Notes: generated by a model not told the origin, from the sequence alone. A stretch of 64,000 bases of DNA from Hydractinia symbiolongicarpus (GCF_029227915.1 NC_079883.1:10974001-11038000); one strand, 5' to 3'; shown: positions 6,907 through 22,723, numbered from the stretch's first letter. Translations and numbers: made by a program.

Positions 6907-7190
6907 AACTGCGATTTGATTTGTAAGTTAATACAAAAACGTACGAATATTTAACGTAAGTGTTAACGAAATAAACTTTACTCGTTTTTTCATCATAAAA
7001 ATAGGATCGAAATCATGTTTTTTTAACCAATCATAATTAAGTATTAAACAAAAGATTTTTTTTTTAACCAATTAAATTGCGTATCGGCGTTTTCGGATCG
7101 AATTCGATCCGATTTTTTTACTTATAAACAAAAAGTTTTGACTTGCAGTTTAATGCTTATTTACAAGTTAAGTAGCAAAAATTTTTAACC

Positions 7191-7595
7191 ATGTCTGACG
7201 CAGCAGCTAAAGGAGGAAAACAGGCACCTAAAGTAGCCAAGAAAGGTGAAAAAAGAGCCGGCAAAAAAGGAGGAAAGATTGGTGGAACTGGTGAAAAGAA
7301 ACGCAAGAGAAAGAGAAAGGAAAGTTATGCTATTTACATCTACAATGTTTTGAAACAAGTTCACCCAGATGTCGGAGTTTCAAGCAAAGCTATGAGCATC
7401 ATAAACTCATTTGTCAACGACATCTTTGAGCGCATTGCTTCCGAAGCTTCGCGTTTGGCTCTTCAAAACAAAAAGTCGACCATCTCTTCTCGTGAAATTC
7501 AAACCGCAGTACGTCTTCTCTTGCCTGGAGAACTTGCAAAACACGCAGTCAGTGAAGGAACAAAAGCCGTCACAAAATACACAAGCAGCAAGTAA
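7191..7595 (+). CDS. H2B: Histone H2B, M71I variant (repeat 2)
   Basis: The ATG codon for Met71 is ATA here (7401-7403), giving SIINSF in place of SIMNSF in the histone fold. This is a conservative change and the only one among full-length H2B copies. Stem-loop at 7619-7634. Confidence 0.97.
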   Translation: MSDAAAKGGKQAPKVAKKGEKRAGKKGGKIGGTGEKKRKRKRKESYAIYIYNVLKQVHPDVGVSSKAMSIINSFVNDIFERIASEASRLALQNKKSTISSREIQTAVRLLLPGELAKHAVSEGTKAVTKYTSSK

Positions 7596-8055
7596 ACCAA
7601 CGTCTACCAAACACAAACGGTCTTTTTTAAGACCACACATCTTTAAAAAAACATTTACTTGGCGTCACTACAAGTTAACCGAAGTTAATAAAACTTCTAA
7701 ATAATGTGCTTAAGAACACTAGCCTACATTTAAAATACTTCCCCATGTGTGTGTGGATTAGCTTCACTTTTCATACGTATTATTAGCTGTACTTGCAGAA
7801 AAGACAAGTACATTGATCCATGTTATTGCTTACATTTAACTTAACCCAGCTTTTCACGGAAACACTCCCAGGCAAATTAACCCTACAAAGTATTTCTAAA
7901 TTTTTTTTGTGTCATATATGACATAGTATCGTATAGCAATAAATGTAACTGTGACAAGACTTTACACATTGTGTAATTTGGAAGCGTGCACAAAGTAATG
8001 TTTTAAAAGATTTGTGGCTATAAAAATAGCCGTTTTTGTTGAGCAATGACAACGC

Positions 8056-8412
<357 letters not shown>

Positions 8413-8890
8413 TTAACAGAATTCAGACAGCTTTAAAAAGAGGCCATAAAATTACCTACTGCTCGTGGAAACACCCTAATTAACCAATAGAGTTGCGTCA
8501 TTACAAAATGTTCCGAACATTTTGTACATTTTTTTAAGTAAAACTGTAGTTTTTTTAAAAATTCGTGGTCTTAATGTTTCAGTAAGGCAATAAATTTGGC
8601 ATCGTTGGAATTCGCCAAACCTTCTGCTACTTACTAAAAAAAAAAAAAGTCAAAAGCTTTTGTGTATCAGAAGATACAGCCGTTTTCCCGTAGCCAAAAA
8701 ACACAGATTTTATAAAAATGTTAAAGTAATGAGCGTAATGTCATTATGCAGCCAATCAGAAATTACTTTCTTAGCACCAATCAAATGGTTTGTTTTGAAC
8801 CTTAGCTGTCAATCAATATGAGAAATAAAACTTTGGCGCGATAGTGCATTTTAGACCGTCTTGTGTATCCGTACTACATCGACTTCTTAA

Positions 8891-9304
<414 letters not shown>

Positions 9305-9665
9305 GCATCTTACCAAACAAAAAACGGCTATTTTTATAGCCACACATCCATAAAAAATATTACGGCTAGCTTTTTATATCAAACTTTGTCCTGCTTTCTG
9401 TTTAAATTTTATGCTACATAAAAATTTTATGCTACATAAAGTTTGACAATGTTAAAAATATGAAGGGCAAGAAAAGTAAAAGCAAGAAAATAAGAAATTT
9501 AAAAACGAAAATACTTAAACTTAGGGAATCTAATCTTAAATTTACTCTTTTTTAACTGTTTAAGTGACTTAAACAAGTTTAACTTTGTACCAAGATAATG
9601 TTTTTTTGTAAATGTGTGGCTATAAAAATAGCCGTTTGTTAATGTAATAGCCAGATACACACAAA

Positions 9666-10217
9666 TTATTTTTTTGCGGTCTTCTTTGCTGCCTTTTTGG
9701 GAGTCTTTTTGACCTTCTTTGCTGCAGGTTTTTTAGCAACAGGCTTCTTTGTGGGTTTCTTAGCTGCTGGTTTCTTAGCCGAGGCTTTCTTTGTGGCAGG
9801 CTTCTTTGCTGCTTTCTTTGGCGTGCTCTTCTTTGCTGGCTTCTTTTTTGGTGTACTTTTCTTTGCAGTAGGCTTCTTTGCCGTTGGCTTTTTTGCTGCG
9901 GCCTTTTTCTTAGGTTTTTCTTTTTTTACCTGACCTAGCTTGAATGATCCAGAAGCACCAGTGCCTTTAGTTTGAATCAAATCGCCTGATGTTACTCCTC
10001 GTTTAAGAGCCATTTTCAGATGATGATCTGAGTTTTCAGCAACTTTGTAATTTGCATGAATATATTTTGTAATAGCTTGGCGAGATGAACCACCGCGTTC
10101 CTTTAGGGTAGCGATAGCAGCCTTGATCATGTCCACATATTTAGGGTGATCAGCTGTCTTCTTTGCAGCAGGTTTCTTCTTGGGTGCGATTTTCTTTGGA
10201 GAAGCTGCTTCACTCAT
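9666..10217 (-). CDS. H1: Linker histone H1 (repeat 2)
   Basis: Protein identical to 3814-4365. Stem-loop at 9618-9633. E2F-like site at 10361-10372. Confidence 0.98.
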   Translation of the reverse strand: MSEAASPKKIAPKKKPAAKKTADHPKYVDMIKAAIATLKERGGSSRQAITKYIHANYKVAENSDHHLKMALKRGVTSGDLIQTKGTGASGSFKLGQVKKEKPKKKAAAKKPTAKKPTAKKSTPKKKPAKKSTPKKAAKKPATKKASAKKPAAKKPTKKPVAKKPAAKKVKKTPKKAAKKTAKK

Positions 10218-10796
10218 TTTTAATGTTTTCTTACAACAATCCAACGATAAACGATGCTTGTTATCACAGTAGAAGTATACTAAACATTACCGTGTAAATG
10301 AGATATAATTTAAGACGGTGCGAAGTATGCGGACGTAAAAGTACCACTCCCGGGAATTGATTTGGCGCGAAAACAGAAATGTGTGTTTCTGTACATCGTA
10401 TAATGTCCGTTTTGGGTGCCGCGACTATGCGAAAGCATGTTAATTTTTATTTGTAGTACGACGCAATAGTCTGCAAGAGAAGCTGCTGGAGTTTGAGGTC
10501 TTCAGCATTACATCTAGTCTGTTAATTTGGGCTTCTTCCGCGCTCGTGTTAGGATTTTCATAAAGCGTTCTTTGGTTTGCGTTGCGTATGTCGGCCTACA
10601 TCATCGACACGGCCTGTTTCCGGCTATTAGGAGCAATTCATATATTGGGCACTGCGTTTCGACTTTTTTATTAGACCACAGTAAAAAAATTCACTCACAG
10701 AAGTCCCTTTCTTTCATGGCTACAAACACGAAGAATTCTGTCGTAAGTAAAACGAATGCGCAAGCCAAAATGACGATGGGGCGAAGTCATAAGCAT

Positions 10797-10869
10797 GGCC
10801 CTGTGGCCCAATGGATAAGGCATCTGACTACGAATCAGGGGATTCCAGGTTCGACTCCTGGCAGGGTCG
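10797..10869 (+). tRNA. tRNA-Arg-ACG: tRNA-Arg, anticodon ACG (repeat 2)
   Basis: Same sequence as 4945-5017. Anticodon at 10830-10832. Confidence 0.96.
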
Positions 10870-11191
10870 CACTGTCGCATTTCGGCTGCATGGTCTACTG
10901 TGTAACGCGCGCGCACGTTCTGGCGTAATGCGTTGATAAACGGAATGTACGCAGACATATTGGAAAGTAATATCACGCACTTAGTATCGTCGCCTTTGTT
11001 AGCATTCATGTAAGTTACCATCCACTCGCTACAGTCGCTCTCCATCCTACGGCTAAATCAACAGCCGTGATTTTTACTATGTCGCCGTCCATCCGTACGC
11101 GGTGACAGTTGTAAGCTTTACAGTAACGTGACATGCTCCACAAGCAGTTACGGTGTGTGGACGATGCCTATCATGGCAACGCTTGTTCTTT

Positions 11192-11376
11192 ATCGCTTCT
11201 CGGCCTAATGGCTAAGATCAAGTGTAGTATCTGTTCTTATCAGTTTAATATCTGGTAGGCCATTCTCTGAATGGTCAGTATATTAATCTGATTTTTGGCC
11301 TTGGGTCATGGAGGTGGATTCATTCACGCCGTGACCACGGGTTGCCTTGGTGTTGCACTATTACCGATGGCGGCCC
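11192..11376 (+). ncRNA. U2: U2 snRNA (repeat 2)
   Basis: Same as 5340-5524. PSE at 11138-11151. Confidence 0.95.
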
Positions 11377-11568
11377 ACATAAGCAATAAAAGAATAATAG
11401 CAGTCCTCTTTCCGACGGCACTCTGCATAGTCTACGGCGGGAACAAAACGCGTACACTGGGGGAGAATACAGCCTATGCCCCGCGACACGGCAGTTTATA
11501 ACACACTCAAGCCACAAGCATTAACAAACTTTGAAGGGTACCCTCATGCTACGGTGCAGTTCCAACTC

Positions 11569-11734
11569 ATACTTACCTGACGGGGAAGTAAAGACTGATC
11601 AATGAGGGTTTTCTTCCAGAGTGAGGCTCTTGCATTGCACTACGCTTGGGCTGACCTCTGCGATTACTGCAAACGTCAGTAACTCGACCGTACAATTTCT
11701 GGTAGTGGGGGCCTGCGTCCGCGCTCGCCCCCTC
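11569..11734 (+). ncRNA. U1: U1 snRNA (repeat 2)
   Basis: Same as 5717-5882. PSE at 11512-11525. Confidence 0.95.
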
Positions 11735-12060
11735 CTTAAGTCAAAATGAATGAGCTTAGAAAAGTTGCGCGGCCAAATGTCGGTGGTGACTTAAACGCTA
11801 AGGTAAAACCTCGCTTGGCTGTTACGAAACGTGATTGCGATATAAGTCCTCGGAAGGCGGCGGAATTTTATTTTATTTGCCATTCCGTCAGGGTTATTGG
11901 ATGATCGGCAATAGATCGAGTTTGTATGCATTTGAAAGCTCTTTTTTCTCGTACTATCACCTGAAAATGTCGTAGGAAAATGTCATAGGAAACACTTTCA
12001 ACAACCGCCACGTTCCTTAATTGTTATAACAAGAAATATATCACAGCAAATGAAAATGAA

Positions 12061-12180
12061 AAGCCTACGACACCGGGAGTTCCCAGGCGGTCCCCCATCC
12101 AAGTACTATCCCGGCCCGACGATGCTTAACTTCCGTGATCAGACGAGAACGGGTGTGTTCATCGTGGTATGGCCGTAGAC
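12061..12180 (-). rRNA. 5S rRNA: 5S ribosomal RNA (repeat 3)
   Basis: Same sequence as 357-476, TTTT terminator at 12059-12062. This is the last 5S before a gap of about 8.3 kb without one, because repeat 4 lost its copy. Confidence 0.97.
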
Positions 12181-12377
12181 ATTAGTAGGTGCAAATACGT
12201 GCAATTTATTTTGACGTTGTGATCAAATTTTTTTATTTAATTTCTTTGAGTTACTTAGGACAAGGCGTATGCATGGATTATCTATTAGACTTTAAGGTTA
12301 TAGTTTTGTGAAAAAAACAATGTTTTTTTAAAGATGTGTGGCTATAAAAATAGCCGTTGTTTTCTGAGTGTAGCGGT

Positions 12378-12758
12378 TTACTTCTTCTGTCCTTTGTCGT
12401 TCTTCTTTGGGAGTAAGACAGCTTGAATGTTTGGCAAAACACCACCAGCTGCAATGGTTACACCGCTCAAAAGTTTGTTTAATTCTTCATCATTACGAAC
12501 AGCCAATTGTAAATGTCTTGGAATAATCCTAGCTTTTTTGTTGTCTCTTGCTGCGTTACCAGCCAACTCCAATATCTCAGCAGATAAATATTCCAAGACG
12601 GCTGCTAAGTAAACTGGTGCTCCAGATCCAATTCGGTTAGCATAGTGCCCTCTACGAAGGAATCTATGCACTCTACCGACTGGAAATTGAAGTCCAGCTC
12701 TTGAGGATCTTGTCTTGGCTTTAGCCTTAGCTTTTCCACCTTTTCCACGTCCAGACAT
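12378..12758 (-). CDS. H2A: Histone H2A (repeat 3)
   Basis: Protein identical to 674-1054. Stem-loop at 12340-12355. Confidence 0.98.
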   Translation of the reverse strand: MSGRGKGGKAKAKAKTRSSRAGLQFPVGRVHRFLRRGHYANRIGSGAPVYLAAVLEYLSAEILELAGNAARDNKKARIIPRHLQLAVRNDEELNKLLSGVTIAAGGVLPNIQAVLLPKKNDKGQKK

Positions 12759-13042
12759 AACTGCGATTTGATTTGTAAGTTAATACAAAAACGTACGAAT
12801 ATTTAACGTAAGTGTTAACGAAATAAACTTTACTCGTTTTTTCATCATAAAAATAGGATCGAAATCATGTTTTTTTAACCAATCATAATTAAGTATTAAA
12901 CAAAAGATTTTTTTTTTAACCAATTAAATTGCGTATCGGCGTTTTCGGATCGAATTCGATCCGATTTTTTTACTTATAAACAAAAAGTTTTGACTTGCAG
13001 TTTAATGCTTATTTACAAGTTAAGTAGCAAAAATTTTTAACC

Positions 13043-13447
13043 ATGTCTGACGCAGCAGCTAAAGGAGGAAAACAGGCACCTAAAGTAGCCAAGAAAGGTG
13101 AAAAAAGAGCCGGCAAAAAAGGAGGAAAGATTGGTGGAACTGGTGAAAAGAAACGCAAGAGAAAGAGAAAGGAAAGTTATGCTATTTACATCTACAATGT
13201 TTTGAAACAAGTTCACCCAGATGTCGGAGTTTCAAGCAAAGCTATGAGCATCATGAACTCATTTGTCAACGACATCTTTGAGCGCATTGCTTCCGAAGCT
13301 TCGCGTTTGGCTCTTCAAAACAAAAAGTCGACCATCTCTTCTCGTGAAATTCAAACCGCAGTACGTCTTCTCTTGCCTGGAGAACTTGCAAAACACGCAG
13401 TCAGTGAAGGAACAAAAGCCGTCACAAAATACACAAGCAGCAAGTAA
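13043..13447 (+). CDS. H2B: Histone H2B (repeat 3)
   Basis: Protein identical to 1339-1743. Stem-loop at 13471-13486. Confidence 0.98.
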   Translation: MSDAAAKGGKQAPKVAKKGEKRAGKKGGKIGGTGEKKRKRKRKESYAIYIYNVLKQVHPDVGVSSKAMSIMNSFVNDIFERIASEASRLALQNKKSTISSREIQTAVRLLLPGELAKHAVSEGTKAVTKYTSSK

Positions 13448-13907
13448 ACCAACGTCTACCAAACACAAACGGTCTTTTTTAAGACCACACATCTTTAAAA
13501 AAACATTTACTTGGCGTCACTACAAGTTAACCGAAGTTAATAAAACTTCTAAATAATGTGCTTAAGAACACTAGCCTACATTTAAAATACTTCCCCATGT
13601 GTGTGTGGATTAGCTTCACTTTTCATACGTATTATTAGCTGTACTTGCAGAAAAGACAAGTACATTGATCCATGTTATTGCTTACATTTAACTTAACCCA
13701 GCTTTTCACGGAAACACTCCCAGGCAAATTAACCCTACAAAGTATTTCTAAATTTTTTTTGTGTCATATATGACATAGTATCGTATAGCAATAAATGTAA
13801 CTGTGACAAGACTTTACACATTGTGTAATTTGGAAGCGTGCACAAAGTAATGTTTTAAAAGATTTGTGGCTATAAAAATAGCCGTTTTTGTTGAGCAATG
13901 ACAACGC

Positions 13908-14264
<357 letters not shown>

Positions 14265-14309
14265 TTAACAGAATTCAGACAGCTTTAAAAAGAGGCCATA
14301 AAATTACCT

Positions 14310-14354
14310 GCAACCTGCAGCAAAGAAGGTCAAAAAGACTCCCAAAAAGGCAGC
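14310..14354. other. Templated insertion: inverted fragment of the H1 gene at a deletion junction
   Basis: Bases 14313-14354 are the reverse complement of the H1 C-terminal coding region, in the orientation of the H1 sense strand on the plus strand. The first junction uses ACCT (14306-14309), shared by the H4 upstream DNA and H1. ACCTGCA is then repeated once, and the second junction shares GC with H3. An 800-bp segment (unit 2606-3405) is missing. Confidence 0.9.
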
Positions 14355-14401
14355 CTAAAGACATCCAGTTGGCAAGAAGAATTCGTGGGGAACGTGCCTA
14401 A
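14355..14401 (+). pseudogene. H3: Histone H3 remnant, last 15 codons (repeat 3)
   Basis: Only the codons for [15 protein letters not shown] and the stop remain, the first one partly supplied by the insert. There is no start codon or promoter. The 3' stem-loop (14423-14438) and the whole H3/H1 spacer (14402-14762) are intact. Confidence 0.95.
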
Positions 14402-14762
14402 GCATCTTACCAAACAAAAAACGGCTATTTTTATAGCCACACATCCATAAAAAATATTACGGCTAGCTTTTTATATCAAACTTTGTCCTGCTTTCTGTTT
14501 AAATTTTATGCTACATAAAAATTTTATGCTACATAAAGTTTGACAATGTTAAAAATATGAAGGGCAAGAAAAGTAAAAGCAAGAAAATAAGAAATTTAAA
14601 AACGAAAATACTTAAACTTAGGGAATCTAATCTTAAATTTACTCTTTTTTAACTGTTTAAGTGACTTAAACAAGTTTAACTTTGTACCAAGATAATGTTT
14701 TTTTGTAAATGTGTGGCTATAAAAATAGCCGTTTGTTAATGTAATAGCCAGATACACACAAA

Positions 14763-15314
14763 TTATTTTTTTGCGGTCTTCTTTGCTGCCTTTTTGGGAG
14801 TCTTTTTGACCTTCTTTGCTGCAGGTTTTTTAGCAACAGGCTTCTTTGTGGGTTTCTTAGCTGCTGGTTTCTTAGCCGAGGCTTTCTTTGTGGCAGGCTT
14901 CTTTGCTGCTTTCTTTGGCGTGCTCTTCTTTGCTGGCTTCTTTTTTGGTGTACTTTTCTTTGCAGTAGGCTTCTTTGCCGTTGGCTTTTTTGCTGCGGCC
15001 TTTTTCTTAGGTTTTTCTTTTTTTACCTGACCTAGCTTGAATGATCCAGAAGCACCAGTGCCTTTAGTTTGAATCAAATCGCCTGATGTTACTCCTCGTT
15101 TAAGAGCCATTTTCAGATGATGATCTGAGTTTTCAGCAACTTTGTAATTTGCATGAATATATTTTGTAATAGCTTGGCGAGATGAACCACCGCGTTCCTT
15201 TAGGGTAGCGATAGCAGCCTTGATCATGTCCACATATTTAGGGTGATCAGCTGTCTTCTTTGCAGCAGGTTTCTTCTTGGGTGCGATTTTCTTTGGAGAA
15301 GCTGCTTCACTCAT
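14763..15314 (-). CDS. H1: Linker histone H1 (repeat 3)
   Basis: Protein identical to 3814-4365. Stem-loop at 14715-14730. E2F-like site at 15458-15469. This H1, or one like it, is the template of the inverted insert 0.4 kb away. Confidence 0.98.
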   Translation of the reverse strand: MSEAASPKKIAPKKKPAAKKTADHPKYVDMIKAAIATLKERGGSSRQAITKYIHANYKVAENSDHHLKMALKRGVTSGDLIQTKGTGASGSFKLGQVKKEKPKKKAAAKKPTAKKPTAKKSTPKKKPAKKSTPKKAAKKPATKKASAKKPAAKKPTKKPVAKKPAAKKVKKTPKKAAKKTAKK

Positions 15315-15614
15315 TTTTAATGTTTTCTTACAACAATCCAACGATAAACGATGCTTGTTATCACAGTAGAAGTATACTAAACATTACCGTGTAAATGAGA
15401 TATAATTTAAGACGGTGCGAAGTATGCGGACGTAAAAGTACCACTCCCGGGAATTGATTTGGCGCGAAAACAGAAATGTGTGTTTCTGTACATCGTATAA
15501 TGTCCGTTTTGGGTGCCGCGACTATGCGAAAGCATGTTAATTTTTATTTGTAGTACGACGCAATAGTCTGCAAGAGAAGCTGCTGGAGTTTGAGGTCTTC
15601 AGCATTACATCTAG

Positions 15615-16055
<441 letters not shown>

Positions 16056-16515
16056 ACCAACGTCTACCAAACACAAACGGTCTTTTTTAAGACCACACAT
16101 CTTTAAAAAAACATTTACTTGGCGTCACTACAAGTTAACCGAAGTTAATAAAACTTCTAAATAATGTGCTTAAGAACACTAGCCTACATTTAAAATACTT
16201 CCCCATGTGTGTGTGGATTAGCTTCACTTTTCATACGTATTATTAGCTGTACTTGCAGAAAAGACAAGTACATTGATCCATGTTATTGCTTACATTTAAC
16301 TTAACCCAGCTTTTCACGGAAACACTCCCAGGCAAATTAACCCTACAAAGTATTTCTAAATTTTTTTTGTGTCATATATGACATAGTATCGTATAGCAAT
16401 AAATGTAACTGTGACAAGACTTTACACATTGTGTAATTTGGAAGCGTGCACAAAGTAATGTTTTAAAAGATTTGTGGCTATAAAAATAGCCGTTTTTGTT
16501 GAGCAATGACAACGC

Positions 16516-16872
<357 letters not shown>

Positions 16873-17349
16873 TTAACAGAATTCAGACAGCTTTAAAAAG
16901 AGGCCATAAAATTACCTACTGCTCGTGGAAACACCCTAATTAACCAATAGAGTTGCGTCATTACAAAATGTTCCGAACATTTTGTACATTTTTTTAAGTA
17001 AAACTGTAGTTTTTTTAAAAATTCGTGGTCTTAATGTTTCAGTAAGGCAATAAATTTGGCATCGTTGGAATTCGCCAAACCTTCTGCTACTTACTAAAAA
17101 AAAAAAAGTCAAAAGCTTTTGTGTATCAGAAGATACAGCCGTTTTCCCGTAGCCAAAAAACACAGATTTTATAAAAATGTTAAAGTAATGAGCGTAATGT
17201 CATTATGCAGCCAATCAGAAATTACTTTCTTAGCACCCATCAAATGGTTTGTTTTGAACCTTAGCTGTCAATCAATATGAGAAATAAAACTTTGGCGCGA
17301 TAGTGCATTTTAGACCGTCTTGTGTATCCGTACTACATCGACTTCTTAA

Positions 17350-17763
<414 letters not shown>

Positions 17764-18124
17764 GCATCTTACCAAACAAAAAACGGCTATTTTTATAGCC
17801 ACACATCCATAAAAAATATTACGGCTAGCTTTTTATATCAAACTTTGTCCTGCTTTCTGTTTAAATTTTATGCTACATAAAAATTTTATGCTACATAAAG
17901 TTTGACAATGTTAAAAATATGAAGGGCAAGAAAAGTAAAAGCAAGAAAATAAGAAATTTAAAAACGAAAATACTTAAACTTAGGGAATCTAATCTTAAAT
18001 TTACTCTTTTTTAACTGTTTAAGTGACTTAAACAAGTTTAACTTTGTACCAAGATAATGTTTTTTTGTAAATGTGTGGCTATAAAAATAGCCGTTTGTTA
18101 ATGTAATAGCCAGATACACACAAA

Positions 18125-18676
18125 TTATTTTTTTGCGGTCTTCTTTGCTGCCTTTTTGGGAGTCTTTTTGACCTTCTTTGCTGCAGGTTTTTTAGCAACA
18201 GGCTTCTTTGTGGGTTTCTTAGCTGCTGGTTTCTTAGCCGAGGCTTTCTTTGTGGCAGGCTTCTTTGCTGCTTTCTTTGGCGTGCTCTTCTTTGCTGGCT
18301 TCTTTTTTGGTGTACTTTTCTTTGCAGTAGGCTTCTTTGCCGTTGGCTTTTTTGCTGCGGCCTTTTTCTTAGGTTTTTCTTTTTTTACCTGACCTAGCTT
18401 GAATGATCCAGAAGCACCAGTGCCTTTAGTTTGAATCAAATCGCCTGATGTTACTCCTCGTTTAAGAGCCATTTTCAGATGATGATCTGAGTTTTCAGCA
18501 ACTTTGTAATTTGCATGAATATATTTTGTAATAGCTTGGCGAGATGAACCACCGCGTTCCTTTAGGGTAGCGATAGCAGCCTTGATCATGTCCACATATT
18601 TAGGGTGATCAGCTGTCTTCTTTGCAGCAGGTTTCTTCTTGGGTGCGATTTTCTTTGGAGAAGCTGCTTCACTCAT
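18125..18676 (-). CDS. H1: Linker histone H1 (repeat 4)
   Basis: Protein identical to 3814-4365. Stem-loop at 18077-18092. Confidence 0.98.
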   Translation of the reverse strand: MSEAASPKKIAPKKKPAAKKTADHPKYVDMIKAAIATLKERGGSSRQAITKYIHANYKVAENSDHHLKMALKRGVTSGDLIQTKGTGASGSFKLGQVKKEKPKKKAAAKKPTAKKPTAKKSTPKKKPAKKSTPKKAAKKPATKKASAKKPAAKKPTKKPVAKKPAAKKVKKTPKKAAKKTAKK

Positions 18677-19255
18677 TTTTAATGTTTTCTTACAACAATC
18701 CAACGATAAACGATGCTTGTTATCACAGTAGAAGTATACTAAACATTACCGTGTAAATGAGATATAATTTAAGACGGTGCGAAGTATGCGGACGTAAAAG
18801 TACCACTCCCGGGAATTGATTTGGCGCGAAAACAGAAATGTGTGTTTCTGTACATCGTATAATGTCCGTTTTGGGTGCCGCGACTATGCGAAAGCATGTT
18901 AATTTTTATTTGTAGTACGACGCAATAGTCTGCAAGAGAAGCTGCTGGAGTTTGAGGTCTTCAGCATTACATCTAGTCTGTTAATTTGGGCTTCTTCCGC
19001 GCTCGTGTTAGGATTTTCATAAAGCGTTCTTTGGTTTGCGTTGCGTATGTCGGCCTACATCATCGACACGGCCTGTTTCCGGCTATTAGGAGCAATTCAT
19101 ATATTGGGCACTGCGTTTCGACTTTTTTATTAGACCACAGTAAAAAAATTCACTCACAGAAGTCCCTTTCTTTCATGGCTACAAACACGAAGAATTCTGT
19201 CGTAAGTAAAACGAATGCGCAAGCCAAAATGACGATGGGGCGAAGTCATAAGCAT

Positions 19256-19328
19256 GGCCCTGTGGCCCAATGGATAAGGCATCTGACTACGAATCAGGGG
19301 ATTCCAGGTTCGACTCCTGGCAGGGTCG
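19256..19328 (+). tRNA. tRNA-Arg-ACG: tRNA-Arg, anticodon ACG (repeat 4)
   Basis: Same sequence as 4945-5017. Anticodon at 19289-19291. Confidence 0.96.
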
Positions 19329-19650
19329 CACTGTCGCATTTCGGCTGCATGGTCTACTGTGTAACGCGCGCGCACGTTCTGGCGTAATGCGTTGATAAAC
19401 GGAATGTACGCAGACATATTGGAAAGTAATATCACGCACTTAGTATCGTCGCCTTTGTTAGCATTCATGTAAGTTACCATCCACTCGCTACAGTCGCTCT
19501 CCATCTTACGGCTAAATCAACAGCCGTGATTTTTACTATGTCGCCGTCCATCCGTACGCGGTGACAGTTGTAAGCTTTACAGTAACGTGACATGCTCCAC
19601 AAGCAGTTACGGTGTGTGGACGATGCCTATCATGGCAACGCTTGTTCTTT

Positions 19651-19835
19651 ATCGCTTCTCGGCCTAATGGCTAAGATCAAGTGTAGTATCTGTTCTTATC
19701 AGTTTAATATCTGGTAGGCCATTCTCTGAATGGTCAGTATATTAATCTGATTTTTGGCCTTGGGTCATGGAGGTGGATTCATTCACGCCGTGACCACGGG
19801 TTGCCTTGGTGTTGCACTATTACCGATGGCGGCCC
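19651..19835 (+). ncRNA. U2: U2 snRNA (repeat 4)
   Basis: Same as 5340-5524. PSE at 19597-19610. Confidence 0.95.
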
Positions 19836-20027
19836 ACATAAGCAATAAAAGAATAATAGCAGTCCTCTTTCCGACGGCACTCTGCATAGTCTACGGCGGG
19901 AACAAAACGCGTACACTGGGGGAGAATACAGCCTATGCCCCGCGACACGGCAGTTTATAACACACTCAAGCCACAAGCATTAACAAACTTTGAAGGGTAC
20001 CCTCATGCTACGGTGCAGTTCCAACTC

Positions 20028-20193
20028 ATACTTACCTGACGGGGAAGTAAAGACTGATCAATGAGGGTTTTCTTCCAGAGTGAGGCTCTTGCATTGCACT
20101 ACGCTTGGGCTGACCTCTGCGATTACTGCAAACGTCAGTAACTCGACCGTACAATTTCTGGTAGTGGGGGCCTGCGTCCGCGCTCGCCCCCTC
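20028..20193 (+). ncRNA. U1: U1 snRNA (repeat 4)
   Basis: Same as 5717-5882. PSE at 19971-19984. Confidence 0.95.
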
Positions 20194-20519
20194 CTTAAGT
20201 CAAAATGAATGAGCTTAGAAAAGTTGCGCGGCCAAATGTCGGTGGTGACTTAAACGCTAAGGTAAAACCTCGCTTGGCTGTTACGAAACGTGATTGCGAT
20301 ATAAGTCCTCGGAAGGCGGCGGAATTTTATTTTATTTGCCATTCCGTCAGGGTTATTGGATGATCGGCAATAGATCGAGTTTGTATGCATTTGAAAGCTC
20401 TTTTTTCTCGTACTATCACCTGAAAATGTCGTAGGAAAATGTCATAGGAAACACTTTCAACAACCGCCACGTTCCTTAATTGTTATAACAAGAAATATAT
20501 CACAGCAAATGAAAATGAA

Positions 20520-20639
20520 AAGCCTACGACACCGGGAGTTCCCAGGCGGTCCCCCATCCAAGTACTATCCCGGCCCGACGATGCTTAACTTCCGTGATCA
20601 GACGAGAACGGGTGTGTTCATCGTGGTATGGCCGTAGAC
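20520..20639 (-). rRNA. 5S rRNA: 5S ribosomal RNA (repeat 5)
   Basis: Same sequence as 357-476. Confidence 0.97.
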
Positions 20640-20836
20640 ATTAGTAGGTGCAAATACGTGCAATTTATTTTGACGTTGTGATCAAATTTTTTTATTTAAT
20701 TTCTTTGAGTTACTTAGGACAAGGCGTATGCATGGATTATCTATTAGACTTTAAGGTTATAGTTTTGTGAAAAAAACAATGTTTTTTTAAAGATGTGTGG
20801 CTATAAAAATAGCCGTTGTTTTCTGAGTGTAGCGGT

Positions 20837-21217
20837 TTACTTCTTCTGTCCTTTGTCGTTCTTCTTTGGGAGTAAGACAGCTTGAATGTTTGGCAAAACA
20901 CCACCAGCTGCAATGGTTACACCGCTCAAAAGTTTGTTTAATTCTTCATCATTACGAACAGCCAATTGTAAATGTCTTGGAATAATCCTAGCTTTTTTGT
21001 TGTCTCTTGCTGCGTTACCAGCCAACTCCAATATCTCAGCAGATAAATATTCCAAGACGGCTGCTAAGTAAACTGGTGCTCCAGATCCAATTCGGTTAGC
21101 ATAGTGCCCTCTACGAAGGAATCTATGCACTCTACCGACTGGAAATTGAAGTCCAGCTCTTGAGGATCTTGTCTTGGCTTTAGCCTTAGCTTTTCCACCT
21201 TTTCCACGTCCAGACAT
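20837..21217 (-). CDS. H2A: Histone H2A (repeat 5)
   Basis: Protein identical to 674-1054. Stem-loop at 20799-20814. Confidence 0.98.
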   Translation of the reverse strand: MSGRGKGGKAKAKAKTRSSRAGLQFPVGRVHRFLRRGHYANRIGSGAPVYLAAVLEYLSAEILELAGNAARDNKKARIIPRHLQLAVRNDEELNKLLSGVTIAAGGVLPNIQAVLLPKKNDKGQKK

Positions 21218-21501
21218 AACTGCGATTTGATTTGTAAGTTAATACAAAAACGTACGAATATTTAACGTAAGTGTTAACGAAATAAACTTTACTCGTTTTT
21301 TCATCATAAAAATAGGATCGAAATCATGTTTTTTTAACCAATCATAATTAAGTATTAAACAAAAGATTTTTTTTTTAACCAATTAAATTGCGTATCGGCG
21401 TTTTCGGATCGAATTCGATCCGATTTTTTTACTTATAAACAAAAAGTTTTGACTTGCAGTTTAATGCTTATTTACAAGTTAAGTAGCAAAAATTTTTAAC
21501 C

Positions 21502-21906
21502 ATGTCTGACGCAGCAGCTAAAGGAGGAAAACAGGCACCTAAAGTAGCCAAGAAAGGTGAAAAAAGAGCCGGCAAAAAAGGAGGAAAGATTGGTGGAACT
21601 GGTGAAAAGAAACGCAAGAGAAAGAGAAAGGAAAGTTATGCTATTTACATCTACAATGTTTTGAAACAAGTTCACCCAGATGTCGGAGTTTCAAGCAAAG
21701 CTATGAGCATCATGAACTCATTTGTCAACGACATCTTTGAGCGCATTGCTTCCGAAGCTTCGCGTTTGGCTCTTCAAAACAAAAAGTCGACCATCTCTTC
21801 TCGTGAAATTCAAACCGCAGTACGTCTTCTCTTGCCTGGAGAACTTGCAAAACACGCAGTCAGTGAAGGAACAAAAGCCGTCACAAAATACACAAGCAGC
21901 AAGTAA
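21502..21906 (+). CDS. H2B: Histone H2B (repeat 5)
   Basis: Protein identical to 1339-1743. Stem-loop at 21930-21945. Confidence 0.98.
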   Translation: MSDAAAKGGKQAPKVAKKGEKRAGKKGGKIGGTGEKKRKRKRKESYAIYIYNVLKQVHPDVGVSSKAMSIMNSFVNDIFERIASEASRLALQNKKSTISSREIQTAVRLLLPGELAKHAVSEGTKAVTKYTSSK

Positions 21907-22366
21907 ACCAACGTCTACCAAACACAAACGGTCTTTTTTAAGACCACACATCTTTAAAAAAACATTTACTTGGCGTCACTACAAGTTAACCGAAGTTAAT
22001 AAAACTTCTAAATAATGTGCTTAAGAACACTAGCCTACATTTAAAATACTTCCCCATGTGTGTGTGGATTAGCTTCACTTTTCATACGTATTATTAGCTG
22101 TACTTGCAGAAAAGACAAGTACATTGATCCATGTTATTGCTTACATTTAACTTAACCCAGCTTTTCACGGAAACACTCCCAGGCAAATTAACCCTACAAA
22201 GTATTTCTAAATTTTTTTTGTGTCATATATGACATAGTATCGTATAGCAATAAATGTAACTGTGACAAGACTTTACACATTGTGTAATTTGGAAGCGTGC
22301 ACAAAGTAATGTTTTAAAAGATTTGTGGCTATAAAAATAGCCGTTTTTGTTGAGCAATGACAACGC

Positions 22367-22723
<357 letters not shown>

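Noticed and set aside
16936-17163. 75-residue minus-strand frame in the H4/H3 promoter, open only in repeats 4 and 9
   Set aside because: It is opened by the loss of one A in the homopolymer and has no protein-like features.
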